Assembly: GCA_004799545.1 (NCBI GenBank) | Contig: SSMU01000020.1 | Span: 1-64,000, forward strand | DNA: 64,000 nucleotides | Source: Phenylobacterium sp. | GTDB taxonomy: Bacteria; Pseudomonadota; Alphaproteobacteria; Caulobacterales; Caulobacteraceae | Direction: 5' to 3' | Part shown: positions 1-8,436 of the stretch, one piece after another | How positions within the stretch are numbered: position 1 is the first letter of the stretch | Layout of the letters: each line of letters opens with the position of its first letter | The notes under the pieces: generated by a model | Database searches by the model: none | The model's input: only the letters and a program-made list of their open reading frames with translations | Told to the model about the DNA's origin: nothing | Translations under genes and position numbers: made by a program

Positions 1-255
1 TTCGGCCAGGGCGGCGAGGATGCGGTCCGAGCCGGACGGCAGGTCCGGATCGGTCAGGATGGCGCGGCCGCCGGCCGCTTCCACCGCCGCCACGATCTCC
101 GAATCGCCCGCCGCCACGGCCACGGGTCCGACGCCCGCGGCCTGCGCCTGGCGCAGCACGCGGACGATCATCGGTACGCCGCCGATGTCGGCCAGGGGCT
201 TGCCCGGCAGGCGTGTGGCGGCCATCCGTGCGGGGATGATGACGATCGGGTTCAT
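1..255 (-). CDS. kdsB: 3-deoxy-manno-octulosonate cytidylyltransferase, 5' part only
   Basis: KdsB activates Kdo with CTP to give CMP-Kdo for lipopolysaccharide inner-core synthesis in the cytoplasm. Only the first 85 codons are in the window. The ATG at 255 opens with [20 protein letters not shown], which matches the nucleotide-binding start of this family ([13 protein letters not shown]). It is followed by DIGGVPMI and a SGSDRI segment that reads into the window edge. The gene is divergent from the cytochrome c gene, with about 130 bp between the two starts. The N-terminal motif is diagnostic; the rest of the enzyme cannot be checked here. Confidence 0.93.
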   Translation of the reverse strand, partial: MNPIVIIPARMAATRLPGKPLADIGGVPMIVRVLRQAQAAGVGPVAVAAGDSEIVAAVEAAGGRAILTDPDLPSGSDRILAALAE

Positions 256-385
256 GCTGGGCTATCGGGCGGTTGCGCGAGCGCCGGTAGCGTGTAAGAG
301 AGCCGGGCGCAATAAGGGGCGGGATTCCCGCGGGTCTTGAGGACCCTGCGAGGGCCCGGCCGTGGAGAGGGCCAAGTCAGGATCC

Positions 386-1174
386 ATGGCAGATCTCACG
401 TTCAACAAGATCGCCGGCGCGGTGCTGGCGACCGGTCTGGCCATCACCGGACTCATCCAGCTTTCGTCGGGCGTGTTCTCGAAGGAACCGGTGACAAAGC
501 CAGGCTTCGCCGTGGAGGTCGCGGCCGACACCAGCGGGGGCGGCCCGGCCGCGCCCGAGGTCCCGCCGGACTGGGGTACGGTGCTGCCCAAGGCCGACGT
601 GGCCGCCGGCCAGGCGACCTTCGCCAAGTGCCAGTCCTGCCACAGCCTGACCGCGAACGGCACCGGCCCGGACCTGGCCGGCGTCGAGGGCCGCAAGCCG
701 GGCACCGAGCCCGGCTTCTCCTATTCGCCCGCCATGACCGCGTTCGGCGGCAAGCAGTCGATCTGGGACTACGAGCACATCTTCGAGTTCATCAAGAACC
801 CGCAGGCCTATATCTCCGGCACCAAGATGACCTTCGTGGGCCTCAAGAACCCCGAGGACCGGATCAACGTCATCGCCTACCTGCACACCCAGGGCTCCAG
901 CCTGCCGATCCCGGCGCCCAACCCGGCCGCGGCCGCCAAGGGTGCGGCGACCACCGGTCCGGCCCCGGGCACGGGTCCCGCCGCCGGCGCGCCGGCCGGG
1001 GCTGCGGCGACTGCGCCGACCGCCACGGGCACGACCGCCAGCGCCGGTGTCGCCGGTGCGGGGGCAGGGGCCCAATCGGGCGGTCCGGCCGGCCAGGGCA
1101 AGGGCGCGCCGGGCGGCGCTCCCAACCAGGAAACCACCGCCAACCCGGGCAGCGCGGGTTCGACGCGGAAGTAG
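386..1174 (+). CDS. Membrane-anchored class I cytochrome c (CycM-like)
   Basis: This 262-aa electron-transfer protein is probably tethered to the cytoplasmic membrane with its heme in the periplasm. A hydrophobic N-terminus (residues 5-30) looks like an uncleaved anchor or signal. One heme-binding CQSCH follows near residue 83, and a Met ligand candidate lies in the TKMTF segment near residue 150. This is the CycM/cytochrome c552 layout. The last 80 residues are Ala/Gly/Pro/Thr-rich and low in complexity. I chose the ATG at 386 over the in-frame ATG at 362 because the anchor begins there and TCAGGA precedes it. In other alphaproteobacteria such proteins link the bc1 complex to a terminal oxidase; that role is inferred here. 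Confidence 0.9.
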   Translation: MADLTFNKIAGAVLATGLAITGLIQLSSGVFSKEPVTKPGFAVEVAADTSGGGPAAPEVPPDWGTVLPKADVAAGQATFAKCQSCHSLTANGTGPDLAGVEGRKPGTEPGFSYSPAMTAFGGKQSIWDYEHIFEFIKNPQAYISGTKMTFVGLKNPEDRINVIAYLHTQGSSLPIPAPNPAAAAKGAATTGPAPGTGPAAGAPAGAAATAPTATGTTASAGVAGAGAGAQSGGPAGQGKGAPGGAPNQETTANPGSAGSTRK

Positions 1175-1196
1175 GCGCGCCGACGCCGGGATTTGC

Positions 1197-2033
1197 TCAG
1201 ATTCGCCGATATCCCGTCGGCTGGCCGTGGCCGGCGGCAGCGATGCGGGCGATGGTCTCGTCGAGCGGTTCGATGGCGACCATCATGTGGTGGCCGTTGG
1301 CGTGCACGATGCGGGCATCGTCCAGGCCGATCGCCACGTGGCCCTCCCAGAACACCAGGTCATTGCGGCCGAAGGCTTGGCGGTCGATGGGCTCGCCGAG
1401 CCCGGCCTGCTGGTCGGCGTCGCGCGGGCAGGCCCGGCCGCAGGCCATCAGGGCCTGTTGCACCAGGCCCGAGCAGTCCAGCCCCAGGCTCTCGCGGCCA
1501 CCCCACAGATAGGGCGCGCCCAGGAACCGCTCGGCGACCGCCGCCGGATCGGTCTCGAAGACGCCGACGGGTGCGAGGTGCTCGGCGGCGATCCAGCCGC
1601 CGCCGGCGATCTTCCGCAGCCGGCCCTCCTCGGCCTCCACGGCGACCAGGGCGTTCAGCGAATAGGGCCCGGACGCCTGCGCCTTGATGGAGGGTCCAGC
1701 GAAGGCGTAGGTGCGGATGGCGGCCACCCGATGGGTCGGCTCGGGCCCCGGCGCCGCGAGGCTGGCGGCGGCCACGAAGCCTACATAGCCGTCGCGCCGC
1801 GCCTGGCCCCAGATCCAGCCCCCGGCTTCTTCTTCGAGCAGATCGAAGACCTCGCCGAACAGCAGCTGGTCCATCTGCTCGGACGCCGCGTCCGGCGCGC
1901 GGTGGAGGCCAGCAGCGGCGACCACGCAGGCGCGGGCCTTGGGGTCGAGATAGACCTCGGCGGGGGCGACGCCCTCCAGGGCGCGGGCGGCGACGCCATC
2001 GCGCAGCGGGGTGACGCGGCCGTCGAAGCTCAC
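1197..2033 (-). CDS. NlpC/P60 family cell-wall hydrolase with SH3-like N-terminus
   Basis: A 278-aa putative peptidoglycan endopeptidase. The C-terminal half carries the NlpC/P60 catalytic site: Cys in GLDCSGLVQQ near residue 180 and His in EGHVAIGL near residue 240, with HANGHH after it. The N-terminal 150 residues contain two segments that look like bacterial SH3 repeats (around EVFDLLEEEAGGWIWGQ and LVAVEAEEGRLRKI). The GTG start at 2033 overlaps the TGA of the upstream aminopeptidase gene as GTGA, so the two are probably translationally coupled. There is no signal peptide, as in many alphaproteobacterial homologues fused to SH3 domains. Confidence 0.9.
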   Translation of the reverse strand: MSFDGRVTPLRDGVAARALEGVAPAEVYLDPKARACVVAAAGLHRAPDAASEQMDQLLFGEVFDLLEEEAGGWIWGQARRDGYVGFVAAASLAAPGPEPTHRVAAIRTYAFAGPSIKAQASGPYSLNALVAVEAEEGRLRKIAGGGWIAAEHLAPVGVFETDPAAVAERFLGAPYLWGGRESLGLDCSGLVQQALMACGRACPRDADQQAGLGEPIDRQAFGRNDLVFWEGHVAIGLDDARIVHANGHHMMVAIEPLDETIARIAAAGHGQPTGYRRI

Positions 2034-3409
2034 TTGAACCGCTCCCGGATGAGGCCGTAGAGGCCGCGGATCACCTGCGCCTCGGCGCCCGAGGGCCAGC
2101 CCGGCCGGTTGCGCGGGTTCCAGGCGAAGATGTCGAAGTGCGCCCAGGGTCCGGCCGGCGCGAACCGCTGCAGGAACAGGGCCGCGGTCACCGAACCCGC
2201 CTGGGCCCAGCCGTCGGGATCGTTCTTGATCTGCGCTACGTCGGAATCCAGGGCGTCGACGTAGCCCTTCCAGAGCGGCATCCGCCAAAGCGGGTCCGAG
2301 GCGGCCCTGGCATGGGCCTCGATCTGGCCGGCCAACTCGTCGTCGTCGGTGTAGAAGGGCGGCAGCTGCGGCCCGAGCGCGATACGCGCCGCCCCGGTGA
2401 GCGTCGCGAAGTCGAGGGTCAGGACCGGCTCCAGCTCGGCCGCGCGGGTCAGGGCGTCAGCCAGGATCAGCCGGCCTTCCGCGTCGGTGTTGCCGACCTC
2501 GATGGAAATCCCCTTGCGCGAGGCCAGCACGTCGCCCGGCCGCATGGCGTCGCCGGAAATCGCGTTCTCGACGGTGGGCGCCAGCACCGCCAGCCGCACC
2601 GGCAGGCCCGCGGCCATAACCATCCGCGCCAGGGCGAGCGCGTGCGCCGCCCCGCCCATGTCCTTCTTCATCAGCCGCATGCCGCCCGAGGGCTTGATGT
2701 CGAGGCCGCCGGTGTCGAACACCACGCCCTTGCCGACGATGGCCACCAGGGGCGCGCCCGCCTGGCCCCAGCTGATCTCGATCATCCGCGGCGCGCGCTC
2801 GGGAACGGCGGCGCGGCCGACCGCGTGGATCGCCGGGTAGTTGGCCTCCAGCAGGGCGTCGCCGGTGACCACGGCGATCTCCGCCCCATATTGCTCGGCG
2901 ATCTCGCGGGCGATGGTCTCGACCTGCCGCGGCCCCAGGTCGTTGGCCGGGGTGTTGACCATGTCGCGAGCCAGGGCGCAGGCGTGGGCCAGGTGGCGGA
3001 CCTCGGCCACGTCGCAGCCCTCGGCGAGCAGCTTGGGCTTCTCCGCGCCATGAGCTTTGTAACGGTCGAACTTGTAGCTGCCGAGCGCGAAGGCGAGCGC
3101 GATCTGATCGGGGCTCAGGCCGGCCGGCGCGGCGGCGATCTTGTAGACGCCGGGCGAGAGCCTGGCGGGGAGGGCCCGGAAGGTCATGGCGTCCGGCGCG
3201 TCGCCCAGGCCGAACAGCACCTCGGCCGTCGCGCCGTCGGCGCCCAGCACGCTGACCGCCTGGCCGGCCTTGCCCTTGAAGTCGGCGAGCCGGGCCGCGC
3301 CACGGGCCAGGGGCGAGGCGGCTTCCAGGACGCCGGCGGCGTCGGCCTCGGTAAGGGCCCGGACGGGGATGGCGGCCTCGTCGGACGCCTCGAGGATCAC
3401 TTCGGACAT
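2030..3409 (-). CDS. M17 leucyl aminopeptidase family protein
   Basis: A 459-aa cytosolic metalloexopeptidase that removes N-terminal residues from peptides. It shows the M17 active-site blocks: GKGVVFDTGGLDIKPS with metal-binding Lys and Asp, KKDMGGAA, and the family signature NTDAEGRLILADAL. The N-terminal 150 residues form the less conserved regulatory domain. The ATG at 3409 is preceded by AAGGAG at ideal distance; an upstream in-frame ATG at 3442 has no such support. Its stop overlaps the GTG of the NlpC/P60 gene, suggesting a two-gene peptide or wall turnover operon. It could be annotated PepA or PepB; I leave the symbol open. Confidence 0.95.
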   Translation of the reverse strand: MSEVILEASDEAAIPVRALTEADAAGVLEAASPLARGAARLADFKGKAGQAVSVLGADGATAEVLFGLGDAPDAMTFRALPARLSPGVYKIAAAPAGLSPDQIALAFALGSYKFDRYKAHGAEKPKLLAEGCDVAEVRHLAHACALARDMVNTPANDLGPRQVETIAREIAEQYGAEIAVVTGDALLEANYPAIHAVGRAAVPERAPRMIEISWGQAGAPLVAIVGKGVVFDTGGLDIKPSGGMRLMKKDMGGAAHALALARMVMAAGLPVRLAVLAPTVENAISGDAMRPGDVLASRKGISIEVGNTDAEGRLILADALTRAAELEPVLTLDFATLTGAARIALGPQLPPFYTDDDELAGQIEAHARAASDPLWRMPLWKGYVDALDSDVAQIKNDPDGWAQAGSVTAALFLQRFAPAGPWAHFDIFAWNPRNRPGWPSGAEAQVIRGLYGLIRERFK

Positions 3410-3463
3410 GGGTGCTCCTTCGCGGTCCCTCCTGTCGCGCACCTGACGCGGCCCCGCAACCGC

Positions 3464-3982
3464 TCAGGCGCCGATGAAGGGCTTCATGAAGGGCGAGGCC
3501 GGAAAGGCCGCCAAGGCGCCGATGGCGATGGCCAGGCCGTAGGGGACGTTCTCCCCCGGCTCAGCGAGGCGGCTGAACCAGGCGGGGCCGGTGACCACGA
3601 AGGGCCGGAGCGAGGAGGAGCGCAGCGCCAGCAGCGTCATGGCCAGGCCGCCGCCGGCGACGGCGGTGATGACCCCGAAGGTCGCCGCGGCCGGCCAGCC
3701 CAGCCACAGGGCCGCGGCCGCGAACAGCTTGGCGTCGCCGCCGCCGATCCAGCCCAGGGCGAACATCGCCATACCCAGGACCAGGCCGCCCGCGCCCACG
3801 CCCAGGTGCAGGCCGAGCATCGGAAGCGGCAAGCCCATCGCCAGGGCCGCGGGCGGGAAGGCCGCGATCAGCGCCAGGGAGATCCAGTTGGGGATGGTGT
3901 AGCTGGTCACGTCACGTAGGGCCGCGACGATCACCAGGGCCGGGAAGACCACGGCCAGCACGGCCTGCAGGATGTGGATCAT
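3464..3982 (-). CDS. cpaA: Type IV prepilin peptidase CpaA (Tad/Flp system)
   Basis: A 172-aa multi-pass membrane aspartyl peptidase of family A24 that cleaves the leader from Flp pilins. It has about six hydrophobic segments. The first catalytic Asp is in the DVTSYTIPNW block (residues 24-33) and the second in WIGGGDAKL (GxGD motif, near residue 84). It lacks the N-terminal methyltransferase domain of PilD, as CpaA/TadV proteins do. It lies 148 bp downstream of two Flp pilin genes on the same strand. Notably it is followed by an aminopeptidase gene instead of cpaB, so the rest of the Tad secretion genes must lie elsewhere. Confidence 0.95.
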   Translation of the reverse strand: MIHILQAVLAVVFPALVIVAALRDVTSYTIPNWISLALIAAFPPAALAMGLPLPMLGLHLGVGAGGLVLGMAMFALGWIGGGDAKLFAAAALWLGWPAAATFGVITAVAGGGLAMTLLALRSSSLRPFVVTGPAWFSRLAEPGENVPYGLAIAIGALAAFPASPFMKPFIGA

Positions 3983-4061
3983 GGACGCCTCCGGGACCTC
4001 AGCATCGCGCGGCCGGATGAACGGAGGGTTTCGTCGGCTCGAAAAGCCGGCTCAGAAACGC

Positions 4062-4094
4062 GGAAGGCCCCGACGCTGGCGCGCGGGGCCTTCG
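4062..4094 (-). terminator. Hairpin between first pilin gene and cpaA
   Basis: GAAGGCCCCG and CGGGGCCTTC form a 10-bp GC-rich stem just downstream of the pilin stop at 4131. On the minus strand the stem is followed by only a few T residues (GCGTTTC), so it may act as a leaky terminator or as an mRNA end protecting pilin message. Either would give more pilin than peptidase. This is inferred from position and fold only. Confidence 0.55.
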
Positions 4095-4130
4095 CTAGGG
4101 TCCGCCGGATCGGCGGCGGGCCGCGAACGC

Positions 4131-4295
4131 TTACGGCAGGTTGTTGGCGACGTTGCCGAAGGTGTTCGACAGCTTGCCGCCCAGGAGCGGCAGGACCGCG
4201 GCGATAGCCACGGCGACCAGGGCGGCGATCAGGCCATACTCGATGGCGGTGGCGCCGGACTCGTCGTTCAGGAAGCGCGAAACGAACTTGGACAC
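4131..4295 (-). CDS. pilA: Flp family type IVb pilin, copy 1
   Basis: A 54-aa Flp pilin subunit. The sequence begins SKFVSRFLNDESG, then ATAIEYGLIAALVAV, the Flp signature in which CpaA cleaves after Gly14 and Glu19 is the conserved Glu5 of the mature pilin. The mature chain is about 40 aa and mostly one hydrophobic helix. The start is GTG at 4295 with AAGGAG eight bases upstream. The in-frame ATG at 4355 would add 20 unrelated residues and is rejected. It differs from the neighbouring copy (4519-4683) at only three positions: Asn10, Leu37 and Asn52. Confidence 0.93.
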   Translation of the reverse strand: MSKFVSRFLNDESGATAIEYGLIAALVAVAIAAVLPLLGGKLSNTFGNVANNLP

Positions 4296-4463
4296 GGGGG
4301 TGTCTCCTTGACGTGGGAGCGGCCGGATCGCGAACGGTCCGGCCGCCAAACACAATGCGGACTATCAGGGGATGTGCTTAAGGCGTCGTGAACTCGCCAA
4401 ATAATTGTAGAGTCTTGGTTGACGTATATTTACCATGACGTGTCGAATACATGGATACGCATA

Positions 4464-4495
4464 GAAAAAGGGCCTCCCGATGCCGGGAGGCCCTT
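4464..4495 (-). terminator. Rho-independent terminator of pilin copy 2
   Basis: A perfect 12-bp stem (AAGGGCCTCCCG with its complement) closes a 4-base loop, and on the minus strand five T residues follow. It starts 23 bp after the stop of the pilin gene at 4519-4683. This is a textbook intrinsic terminator and implies that the second pilin copy is transcribed as its own unit. Confidence 0.88.
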
Positions 4496-4518
4496 GCCAT
4501 TGGAAACGACCGCCAGGC

Positions 4519-4683
4519 TTACGGCAGCTTGTTGGCCACGTTGCCGAAGGTGTTGCTCAGCTTGCCGCCGAGCGTCGGCAGCACCGCGGCGATGGCCACG
4601 GCGACCAGGGCGGCGATCAGGCCATACTCGATGGCGGTGGCGCCGGACTCGTCCTTCAGGAAGCGCGAAACGAACTTGGACAT
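4519..4683 (-). CDS. Flp family type IVb pilin, copy 2
   Basis: A 54-aa Flp pilin almost identical to the copy at 4131-4295, with Lys10, Thr37 and Lys52 in place of Asn, Leu and Asn. It carries the same ESG/ATAIEYGL processing site and single hydrophobic helix. The ATG at 4683 is preceded by AAAGGAGTAACCC, a good ribosome binding site. It has its own terminator downstream. Upstream, 4684-4904 is AT-rich, with several TTAA tetramers near 4800-4855 that could be CtrA half-sites. No clean TTAA-N7-TTAA was found, so CtrA control is only a guess from Caulobacter pilA. Confidence 0.92.
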   Translation of the reverse strand: MSKFVSRFLKDESGATAIEYGLIAALVAVAIAAVLPTLGGKLSNTFGNVANKLP

Positions 4684-4904
4684 GGGTTACTCCTTTGCTT
4701 GGCGGGCAGGCGGCGGGAGGCTTTTCAGACATCGCCTGCTCGCCCAAACGCCAGAGCAATTTCGCCCGTCGCGCTTAAATCGCTGTGAAAGTTTTGAGTA
4801 TTCGAAAGATTTTCTCTCTTGGTTTACTTAGTTTAATCATTATTCCTGGTTAAGCATGGCAACAAACTGCTGAAATATCTGACTATTTCGCCCAACGTGC
4901 GCGC

Positions 4905-5678
4905 TTATCCAGCTCCGAGCGCGGACGTCAGGGCGGCGAAGAAATCGTCTGCGATTAAGCGCTTCCCTGGCTCCAACAGCGCCGGCCGGAGCCCGATGAG
5001 GCTGTTAGTCAGGAAGATCAGGTCGGCGCCGGCCAGCGCGTCCGGGCCGGCATGCACCGCATTCGCCGGCCGGCCGAGCCGGTCGGCGGCGGCGATCACC
5101 CGTGCACGCACGATGCCCGGCAGCACCCCGCAGTCGAGGTGCGGGGTGAAGAGCCGGCCGCCTGAGATCCAGAACAGGTTGGCGGCCGAGGCGCAGGCCA
5201 GCTCGCCGCGATTGTTGAGCATCGCCGCCTCTTCGGCGCCGGCGATCTGCGCCTCGCGCCGGGCCAGGACATTGTCGAGGTAGGCCAGGGTCTTCAGCCG
5301 CGAGGCCGGCGAGCCCTCGTTGCGGCGCACAGAGCTGACGATCAGCCGGGCCGGCGTCGTGGGGCGCGCCGCGGGCGCGGCGGTGGCCACGAGCAGGGGC
5401 GCGAGCGCCTCCGGCCGGTCCAGGCCGCGACCGCCCGAGCCCGCGGTCAGGGTCAGGCGCACGGCGGCGCGCACATCCTCGAGGCTGGCCTCGGCCAGGG
5501 CCTCGCGCATGGCCGCTTCGGCGACGCCGCGGTTCGGCGGGGGAAGGCCCAGGACGTCGCAGCCGGCGATCAGGCGATCGAGGTGGGCGGCCAGGTCGAC
5601 CAGCCCGCCCGCCTCAGCCAGCACGGTCTCGAACAGGCCGTCGCCGAGCGTGAGGCCGCGGTCGCCCGGGGGGATCAC
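4905..5678 (-). CDS. Aminotransferase class IV (PabC/D-amino-acid or branched-chain type)
   Basis: A 257-aa fold-type IV PLP enzyme. The GLTLGDGLFETVL start is the typical family opening. Lys129 in RLKTLAYLDNVLARRE is the expected Schiff-base lysine, and NNRGELACASAANLFW is the conserved cofactor-binding block. The GTG start at 5678 overlaps the TGA of the transporter gene (GTGA), so translation is probably coupled. Class IV members include 4-amino-4-deoxychorismate lyase, D-alanine and branched-chain aminotransferases. The sequence alone does not let me choose, though PabC-like is my first guess. Confidence 0.85.
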   Translation of the reverse strand: MIPPGDRGLTLGDGLFETVLAEAGGLVDLAAHLDRLIAGCDVLGLPPPNRGVAEAAMREALAEASLEDVRAAVRLTLTAGSGGRGLDRPEALAPLLVATAAPAARPTTPARLIVSSVRRNEGSPASRLKTLAYLDNVLARREAQIAGAEEAAMLNNRGELACASAANLFWISGGRLFTPHLDCGVLPGIVRARVIAAADRLGRPANAVHAGPDALAGADLIFLTNSLIGLRPALLEPGKRLIADDFFAALTSALGAG

Positions 5679-7129
5679 GCCGCCTGCCGGCCCCCGCCCT
5701 TGACGAAGGTCAGGCCGATCAGGCCGATCACCAGCAGCACGATGATGCTGGCGAAGCCGCCCTGCTGGGTGTGGGTCATCCGCGTGCCGATGTTCACCAG
5801 GGTGGGCGCGAGCCACAGGGTGGCGACGCCGGACAGGGCATAGACGCCGAAGAAGGCGCCGGTCTGCTCCGGCGGCGTCAGGCGGGTGAGCAGGGTGCGG
5901 CTGGAGGCGTACTGGCCGGTGATGAAGATGGCGTTCACGAAGCCGATGCCGATGAAGGCCCAGTCGGTCAGGTGGCGGAACACCGGCCCGTTCCAGATCG
6001 GCGCGTGGGCCGCGGGATCGTAGGCCCAGAGGTAGAACAGCCGGTCCGGCGCGATGCCCAGCATCAGGGTCAGGCTGAGCGCAGTGGCGCCGATCTGGAT
6101 GCACAGTGCGTTCTTCGGCCCCAGCCAGCCGTCGGTCCAGCGGGCGACGAAGCCGCCGAACACCGCGACCACGCTGAGCATGATGCCGTAGACCAGCATC
6201 TCCAGCGGGCCCCACTTCATCACCCCGATGGCGTAGACCCCGGCGTAGATCAGCACCGCGTTCATGCCGTCGACGAAGAACATCCGCGAGGCGAGATAGA
6301 CGACCGCGTCCTTGTAGCGCCGCACGGTCTTCAGCATCCGCCACAGCTCGCCCGCGCCGTCGCGCCAGGCGGTCAGCATGGGGATGCCGGTGCGCGGCGC
6401 GTCGGGGGTCAGGAGGAGCAGCGGAACGATGCCTACGGCCAGCAGGGCCGCCGCCATCAGCGCGACCACCCGCTCGGGCTCGTGGGTGGCGGGGTTCAAG
6501 CCGAACAGCGGCGTGGCCGGCACCCAGCTCCAGTGCACCTTGCCCGGCAGGGCGAAGGCCCAGGCGGTGAAGGCGAGCGCCACGACCGAGGCGCCATTGC
6601 CGCAGGAGAGCGCCAGCGCCGAGGCCTTGTGCGCGGCCTTCAGGCCGGCGGCGCGGATCAGCATCGAGTTGTGCAGCACCTCGGCGTAGACGAACAGCAG
6701 CCGGGCGCCGATGTAGAGGGCGGCGAGCGTCGCCAGCGTCATGGCTCCGCCGGGCCTGGCGAACCAAAGGGCGCCGACCATCGGGACCATCAGGCCGATG
6801 ATTGTGCCGAGCCAGGGCTTGCGCGGGCCGAGCTTGTCGATCGAGGCGCCCAGGAAGGGGGCGGTGAACACCACCACCCAGCCGATGATCTGGTCCCAGC
6901 TGGAGATGGTCGCCTGGCCGCGCACCGGGTCGCCCACCAGCACCGAGGCCACGTAGGGCATGAAGATGTAGATGGTGACCAGGATGATGAACGGGTCGCG
7001 GCCGCCCTGGTGGATCGACCAGGCGTAGGCGCCACGGCTCATCTTTCCGTCGCCGCCGAGGCTGGCGATGATCGGCGGCTCGACGACCGCGGCAGGTCCA
7101 TCGGCGTCGAGCGGCAAGGGCTGGGTCAA
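5675..7129 (-). CDS. MFS transporter, UMF1 (Atg22-like) family
   Basis: A 484-aa inner-membrane protein with about 12 hydrophobic segments. The N-terminal SRGAYAWSIHQGGRDPFIIL block and the GASIDKLGPRKPWL loop after the third segment are typical of bacterial UMF1/Atg22-like transporters. Family members are linked to efflux of amino acids or small metabolites, but the substrate is unknown. Its stop overlaps the start of the class IV aminotransferase gene, which suggests that the exported compound and the aminotransferase product may be related. Confidence 0.85.
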   Translation of the reverse strand: MTQPLPLDADGPAAVVEPPIIASLGGDGKMSRGAYAWSIHQGGRDPFIILVTIYIFMPYVASVLVGDPVRGQATISSWDQIIGWVVVFTAPFLGASIDKLGPRKPWLGTIIGLMVPMVGALWFARPGGAMTLATLAALYIGARLLFVYAEVLHNSMLIRAAGLKAAHKASALALSCGNGASVVALAFTAWAFALPGKVHWSWVPATPLFGLNPATHEPERVVALMAAALLAVGIVPLLLLTPDAPRTGIPMLTAWRDGAGELWRMLKTVRRYKDAVVYLASRMFFVDGMNAVLIYAGVYAIGVMKWGPLEMLVYGIMLSVVAVFGGFVARWTDGWLGPKNALCIQIGATALSLTLMLGIAPDRLFYLWAYDPAAHAPIWNGPVFRHLTDWAFIGIGFVNAIFITGQYASSRTLLTRLTPPEQTGAFFGVYALSGVATLWLAPTLVNIGTRMTHTQQGGFASIIVLLVIGLIGLTFVKGGGRQAA

Positions 7130-7209
7130 GGCGGCGGTCTCCCCGGGGATGTCCGCCTTTTGTCAGGGAGGCGGTTGGCCGCGACGTTAGCCGCATCGCC
7201 GAGGGGTGG

Positions 7210-8388
7210 CTAGGCGGCGAGTTCCCGGTCGGCGGCGGCCAGGGCCTTGGCCGCATCCACCGCATGGCCCTGGGCGGCCAGTGCCTCGCAAAGCGCGGTG
7301 AGGCAGAGCCGCACGTGCCAGGGGGTGGCCGAGGCGCCCATCAGCCCGACCCGCCAGACCTTGCCCTTCAGGGGGCCGAGGCCCGCGCCGATCTCCAGGT
7401 CCCAGTGCTTCAGCACGTGCGCGCGCACGGCGGCCTCGTCGACGCCGTCCGGCACGACCACGGTGTTGAGCTGCGGCAGGCGGTAGGCCGCGTCCACCAA
7501 CAGGGAGAGGCCCGCGGCCTCCAACCCCGCCGCGAAGGCGGCGTGCACCCGGGCGTGGCGCATGATAGCGGCCTGCTGGCCTTCCTCGAACAGGGCGACC
7601 AGGGACTCGTGCAGGCCATAGAGGGCGTTGATCGGGGCGGTGTGGTGATAGGTCCGGCCGCCCTCGCCGCCCCAGTAGCTCATCAGCAGGTTGAAATCCA
7701 AAAGCCAGTTGCGGACCTTGGTCTTGCGGCCGGTGATCGCCGCCTGGGCGCGTTTGGAGAGGGCGATCGGCGACAGGCCGGGCGGCGCGGAGAGGCACTT
7801 CTGGGTTCCCGAATAGACCACATCGGCGTCCCAGCCGGCGACGTCGACGGCGATGCCGCCAAGCGAGGTCACGCAATCCACCACGGAGAGCGCGCCGTAT
7901 CGGCGGGCCAGCGCGCAGAGCGGACCGGCGTCGGAGCGCACCCCCGTCGAGGTCTCCGCATGGACGAAGGCCAGGAGCTTGGTCGGCGCCTCGGCGAGCG
8001 CCGCCTCGACGCGCGCCGGATCCACCGGCCGGCCCCAGTCGTGGTCGACGGTAACAACCCGCGCCCCGGCCCGATCGGCCATGTCGGCCATCCGGCCGCC
8101 GAACGCGCCGTTGACGGCGATCACCGCCCGGTCGTCCGGCTCCAGCAGGTTCATCATCGCCGCCTCCATGCCGGCGGTGCCGGGGGCGGGCAGCGGGACG
8201 CAGGCGTGGTCGGGGGCGTTGAACAGCCGTTGGAGCGCCGCCTTGATCTCCTCCATCAGCGCCTGGAATTCCGGATCGAGGTGGCCGATGGTCGGGCGGG
8301 CGAGCGCGGCCAGCACCCGCGGGCTGACGTCGGAGGGGCCGGGCCCCATGAGGATGCGGCGGGGCGGCTGGAAGCTCTGCATCGTCAC
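7210..8388 (-). CDS. Class V aminotransferase, alanine/serine-glyoxylate type
   Basis: A 392-aa cytosolic PLP enzyme of the AGT/SGAT group, which transfers the amino group of Ala or Ser to glyoxylate. The opening LMGPGPSDVSPRVLAALA and the PAPGTAGMEAAM substrate loop are typical. The PLP lysine is Lys197 in YSGTQKCLSAPPGLSP. The C-terminal block WRVGLMGASATPWHVRLCL carries the arginine that binds the substrate carboxylate. The phosphatase gene ends 48 bp upstream on the same strand. I cannot separate the alanine, serine and purine-degradation (ureidoglycine) branches by eye. Confidence 0.88.
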   Translation of the reverse strand: MTMQSFQPPRRILMGPGPSDVSPRVLAALARPTIGHLDPEFQALMEEIKAALQRLFNAPDHACVPLPAPGTAGMEAAMMNLLEPDDRAVIAVNGAFGGRMADMADRAGARVVTVDHDWGRPVDPARVEAALAEAPTKLLAFVHAETSTGVRSDAGPLCALARRYGALSVVDCVTSLGGIAVDVAGWDADVVYSGTQKCLSAPPGLSPIALSKRAQAAITGRKTKVRNWLLDFNLLMSYWGGEGGRTYHHTAPINALYGLHESLVALFEEGQQAAIMRHARVHAAFAAGLEAAGLSLLVDAAYRLPQLNTVVVPDGVDEAAVRAHVLKHWDLEIGAGLGPLKGKVWRVGLMGASATPWHVRLCLTALCEALAAQGHAVDAAKALAAADRELAA

Positions 8389-8436
8389 TCCGCGGGGATC
8401 AGGGCGAGGTCAGGGCGCGGGCATAGGCCCTGGCCC

